Origin: an uncultured Microbulbifer sp.
Lineage (GTDB): Bacteria > Pseudomonadota > Gammaproteobacteria > Pseudomonadales > Cellvibrionaceae
Assembly (NCBI RefSeq): GCF_947489355.1
Contig: NZ_CANLDD010000046.1
Span: 1 to 35,232, forward strand
Direction: 5' to 3'
DNA length: 35,232 nt
The notes under the pieces are model-generated. The model saw only the letters and a program-made list of their open reading frames with translations, made no database searches and had not been told where the DNA came from. Made by a program: the position numbers and the translations under genes. The first letter of the stretch is position 1. The number at the start of each line of letters is the position of its first letter. Shown here piece by piece: positions 33,276-35,232 of this stretch.

Positions 33276-33761
33276 TCAACCAGAGGCTTTCTTTTTCACC
33301 TCTCGCAAAGGCTTTAATAGGTGATTGCTGATCCCGTAGGAGCCAAAGAAAAACACCACAACAGCCATAAAGGCCCCGATCATCAGGGAGGAACTGGCCA
33401 CCAGCCAAACAAACTTGGCGTACTCGGGCCGGAAGGGCCAGATCACTACTGATGCCAGCACCAGGAACAGCTCAACACGTATGATGGCGATGGCCACCTG
33501 CCGGCGGGGCAGGCTGCGTTGGGTGTTTTCATTCGCCGTACTCCGTGCGTGCTCCGTCACGGTGTCGATCAGTTCCCCATAGGCAGCCGCCTGCCTGGCC
33601 ACCAGCTCAGCGTTATCTCGCACCCGTTCCTGCTCGGTATAAGACAGGTCATTGATAAACCCACCCGCACGCACCAGGAGGCCGCGGTCCTTGTCCAGAA
33701 TGTCATCAACGGGCTTCGCATTGCTGCTGAAAATGCCTTTAACTGCACTCCAAAAGCTCAT
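33276..33761 (-). CDS. 3TM-type holin-like protein
   Basis: 161 aa from MSFWSAVKGIFSSNAKPVDD. The frame is open to 33803, but the ATG at 33761 fits the family start. A soluble region with AGGFINDLSYTEQERVRDN and a long charged helix is followed by two clear membrane helices (around VELFLVLASVVIWPF, and FVWLVASSSLMIGAFMAVVV). The tail is Lys-rich. This is the plan of GTA/3TM-type holins, which open the inner membrane for endolysin release. The neighbouring single-TM protein may be its partner. Confidence 0.65.
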   Translation of the reverse strand: MSFWSAVKGIFSSNAKPVDDILDKDRGLLVRAGGFINDLSYTEQERVRDNAELVARQAAAYGELIDTVTEHARSTANENTQRSLPRRQVAIAIIRVELFLVLASVVIWPFRPEYAKFVWLVASSSLMIGAFMAVVVFFFGSYGISNHLLKPLREVKKKASG

Positions 33762-33826
33762 AATGGCCTCACTTGGCAATGGTGGTAGGGTTGCCACCCC
33801 CAATGGGTTTGGGAGTGGGAGTTGGC

Positions 33827-34039
33827 TTATTGATCTCGCAGGGGCTTGATGGCTGACTTTTTGGCCTGCTCACGCACAAATTTGTTGTGCCGGTTGCGGG
33901 TAATCACTGCATACACATTCCAAACCAGGCCAAGCATGGCGATAATCACCCCCAACACCTGCAGCGGAGTGGCGGGGGTTTGTGTCAGTCCCACACCCGC
34001 AACGGTTACTGTGGCACTTCCGGCTTCCTGTCCATTCAT
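33827..34039 (-). CDS. Small single-TM phage protein, holin-associated
   Basis: 70 aa: an outside-facing polar start (MNGQEAGSATVTVAGVGLTQ), one membrane helix (LQVLGVIIAMLGLVWNVYAV) and a basic cytoplasmic tail (NRHNKFVREQAKKSAIKPL). GGAG lies 11 nt before the ATG. It is the first gene after the terminator at 34065-34086 and is followed by the 3TM holin, so it may be a second holin or an antiholin. Confidence 0.65.
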   Translation of the reverse strand: MNGQEAGSATVTVAGVGLTQTPATPLQVLGVIIAMLGLVWNVYAVITRNRHNKFVREQAKKSAIKPLRDQ

Positions 34040-34060
34040 GGAGTTACTTTCTCCAGGCGT

Positions 34061-34086
34061 AAAAAAACCGGCTCAGTGGCCGGTTT
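34061..34086 (-). terminator. Rho-independent terminator before the holin genes
   Basis: On the minus strand AAACCGGC / GCCGGTTT forms an 8-bp stem with a 6-nt loop, followed by seven T in all. It is almost the same as the terminator at 4689-4712 of the left module and sits upstream of lysis genes, a tR'-like arrangement. Confidence 0.85.
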
Positions 34087-34144
34087 GTCTATTTGGGTGC
34101 CAAATATTTCAGCAATCGCAACATATCCTTATTTGTTAAACGCT

Positions 34145-34639
34145 CTAATACGCGCCCTGAGAATAAGTCAATTCATAGCTGTGTGAATACACTTCGAAAA
34201 TCAGACCAAAGGGATCTTCAACGTAGCACATTCTATAGGGCTTCTCTCCAGGATAGTATTCGCGAATAGGCATCCGTTGCTTACCACCGTGCTCCACAAT
34301 TTTTGCAACCAATCGCTCTATATCAGGATCTTGCACACAAAAGTGAAAAGTGCTTGTTTTCCAGTACTCAAACTCTTTCGGTGATTCATTGTTCTTGAAC
34401 TCAAACATTTCAACACCGATTTTGTCTCCCGTAGACATGTGGGCAATTTTAAACGACCCCCAACCAAGGCCAAAAACATCGATGCACATTTGCCCAATTG
34501 GCGTGTCAGACTCTTCTGTAATCACTGTTGGTTCCATAATATGGTACCAACCCATTACATCACTATAAAATTTAACTGCTGCTTCAATGTCAGGCACCGA
34601 TATACCGATATGAGAAAACGTTCTAGGATATGTACTCAT
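34145..34639 (-). CDS. VOC (glyoxalase/dioxygenase fold) family protein
   Basis: 164 aa from MSTYPRTFSHIGISVPDIEA at 34639, with GAGGAATC before the ATG; the longer frame to 34834 overlaps the next gene. It shows the paired beta-alpha-beta-beta-beta modules: FSHIGISV with His10, FEFKNNESPKEF, HFCVQDPDIERLV and YVEDPFGLIFEVYSH with a final Glu. Metal ligands therefore appear kept. VOC enzymes include glyoxalases, dioxygenases and antibiotic-binding proteins; the substrate is unknown. It sits between the nuclease and the terminator in the prophage and is probably cargo. Confidence 0.85.
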   Translation of the reverse strand: MSTYPRTFSHIGISVPDIEAAVKFYSDVMGWYHIMEPTVITEESDTPIGQMCIDVFGLGWGSFKIAHMSTGDKIGVEMFEFKNNESPKEFEYWKTSTFHFCVQDPDIERLVAKIVEHGGKQRMPIREYYPGEKPYRMCYVEDPFGLIFEVYSHSYELTYSQGAY

Positions 34640-34758
34640 AAAATGATTCCTCTTCGTAAAGTTAAAAAATTGGTATGTCCTGCGCCAGATTAGCTCATGA
34701 ATATGTGTACGCTGCACTGACGGGTACAGTAGCTGACCCTGCCCGCTGACTTTGCAGG

Positions 34759-35232
34759 CTATGAGCCCACCCCCACAAAGCTGCTCACCATGGCCCCCTG
34801 GGAGGCGATAGCGATCTCGCCTGAGTCCCAGCACTCGGCCAGGCGGCAGGCCATGTCGTGAAGCTCAGGCTCTCCACACTCCATGAGTTCCGCCGTATTG
34901 CGGCAGAGCTTCAACAGGAAGGCCTGGGCATAGTCTCGTGCGGTGATGCGCCCCTCTATAAACAAACTTATTTGAGTAATGATAACCAGCAACAGGAAGC
35001 GCCTGCTGTGAGCCTCGGGACAGCTACCCAGACCACTGCTGTCCGCCTCAGCGTGGCAGCGATAACAGAGATGCGCAGCCATGGCATCGTGGGGCTTGAT
35101 CCCCCGGCCTTTACCGTAGCTGTGGCTGCGCTGGCCCTGGTAGTGGGCGGCTACGGTGGTGCCCTCGTTATTACCACAGCGGACGCAATCACGGCCTTTG
35201 GCCAGCCTCAGTAGATTCGGGATGCGGGTGGG
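34759..35232 (-). CDS. DUF1364-like phage nuclease (partial, N-terminus beyond window)
   Basis: The minus frame is open from the window edge, in phase, to the stop at 34759 (157 codons). It begins PTRIPNLLRLAKGRDCVRCG, then NNEGTTVAAHYQGQRSHSYG and KGRGIKPHDAMAAHLCYRCH. The C-x2-C, A-H-Y, G-I-K-P-H-D and C-x2-C-H elements are those of DUF1364-type HNH-like nucleases from phage replication/recombination regions. The C-terminal half (RRFLLLVIITQISLFIEGRI) is less typical and may be a fused accessory domain. An internal ATG at 35082 exists but would lose half the metal site. Confidence 0.75.
   Translation of the reverse strand, partial: PTRIPNLLRLAKGRDCVRCGNNEGTTVAAHYQGQRSHSYGKGRGIKPHDAMAAHLCYRCHAEADSSGLGSCPEAHSRRFLLLVIITQISLFIEGRITARDYAQAFLLKLCRNTAELMECGEPELHDMACRLAECWDSGEIAIASQGAMVSSFVGVGS

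Overview
The window looks like chromosomal DNA of a marine gammaproteobacterium, possibly of the Microbulbifer/Cellvibrionales type. That placement is an inference from gene content and style, not from a phylogenetic marker. Its centre is a complete type I-E CRISPR-Cas locus, all on the minus strand: cas3, a regulatory gap holding a 36-codon ORF, cas8e, cse2, cas7e, cas5e, cas6e, cas1, cas2, an AT-rich leader, and an array of 29 full repeats. The array transcribes from high to low coordinates. Its old end runs into the zinc-finger tail of a decayed topoisomerase gene.

Left of the array (about 1 to 10 kb) is accessory DNA. It starts with a LysE-type exporter cut by the window edge and a small lipoprotein flanked by two imperfect 70-bp repeats. 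A heavily rearranged prophage graveyard follows. A module of DnaB-like helicase, Q-like regulator and M15 endolysin occurs twice. Fragments of P2-like morphogenesis genes (J, T, U, D, L, X, S) are spliced into and around it. Nonsense changes, frameshifts and chimeric joins show that most of it is dead. Copy A of the module carries three tandem tiny ORFs (22-23 codons) between a terminator and the endolysin, on the opposite strand. They share an 11-residue N-terminus and have variable tails. At the same place copy B carries a different 62-codon gene. Between prophage fragments sit AT-richer cargo genes: a Cass2-like effector-binding protein, a two-TM DUF6161-like protein and a clan-CD-like cysteine peptidase.

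Right of cas3 there is about 1.1 kb of mostly non-coding DNA. Two P2 Ogr/Delta-like zinc-finger activators follow, then a second prophage segment of lambda-like type. On the minus strand this runs from a DUF1364-like nuclease (cut by the window edge) through a VOC protein, a terminator, two small membrane proteins (holin-like), a KilA-N protein, a secreted fibronectin-III-like protein, a Z-like tail protein, 11-bp tandem repeats, small and large terminase, gpW and a truncated portal. No protease, capsid or tail operon follows the portal, so this prophage is probably defective in the visible part. A SIMPL-domain secreted protein on the plus strand is probably cargo.

The most promising unexplained items are the tandem tiny-ORF array, the small membrane-peptide ORF in front of cas8e with its duplicated 12-bp palindrome-like motif, the peptidase and membrane-protein cargo pair, and several oddities of the CRISPR array (duplicate spacer, 42-nt spacer with internal repeats, fusion to the topoisomerase relic).
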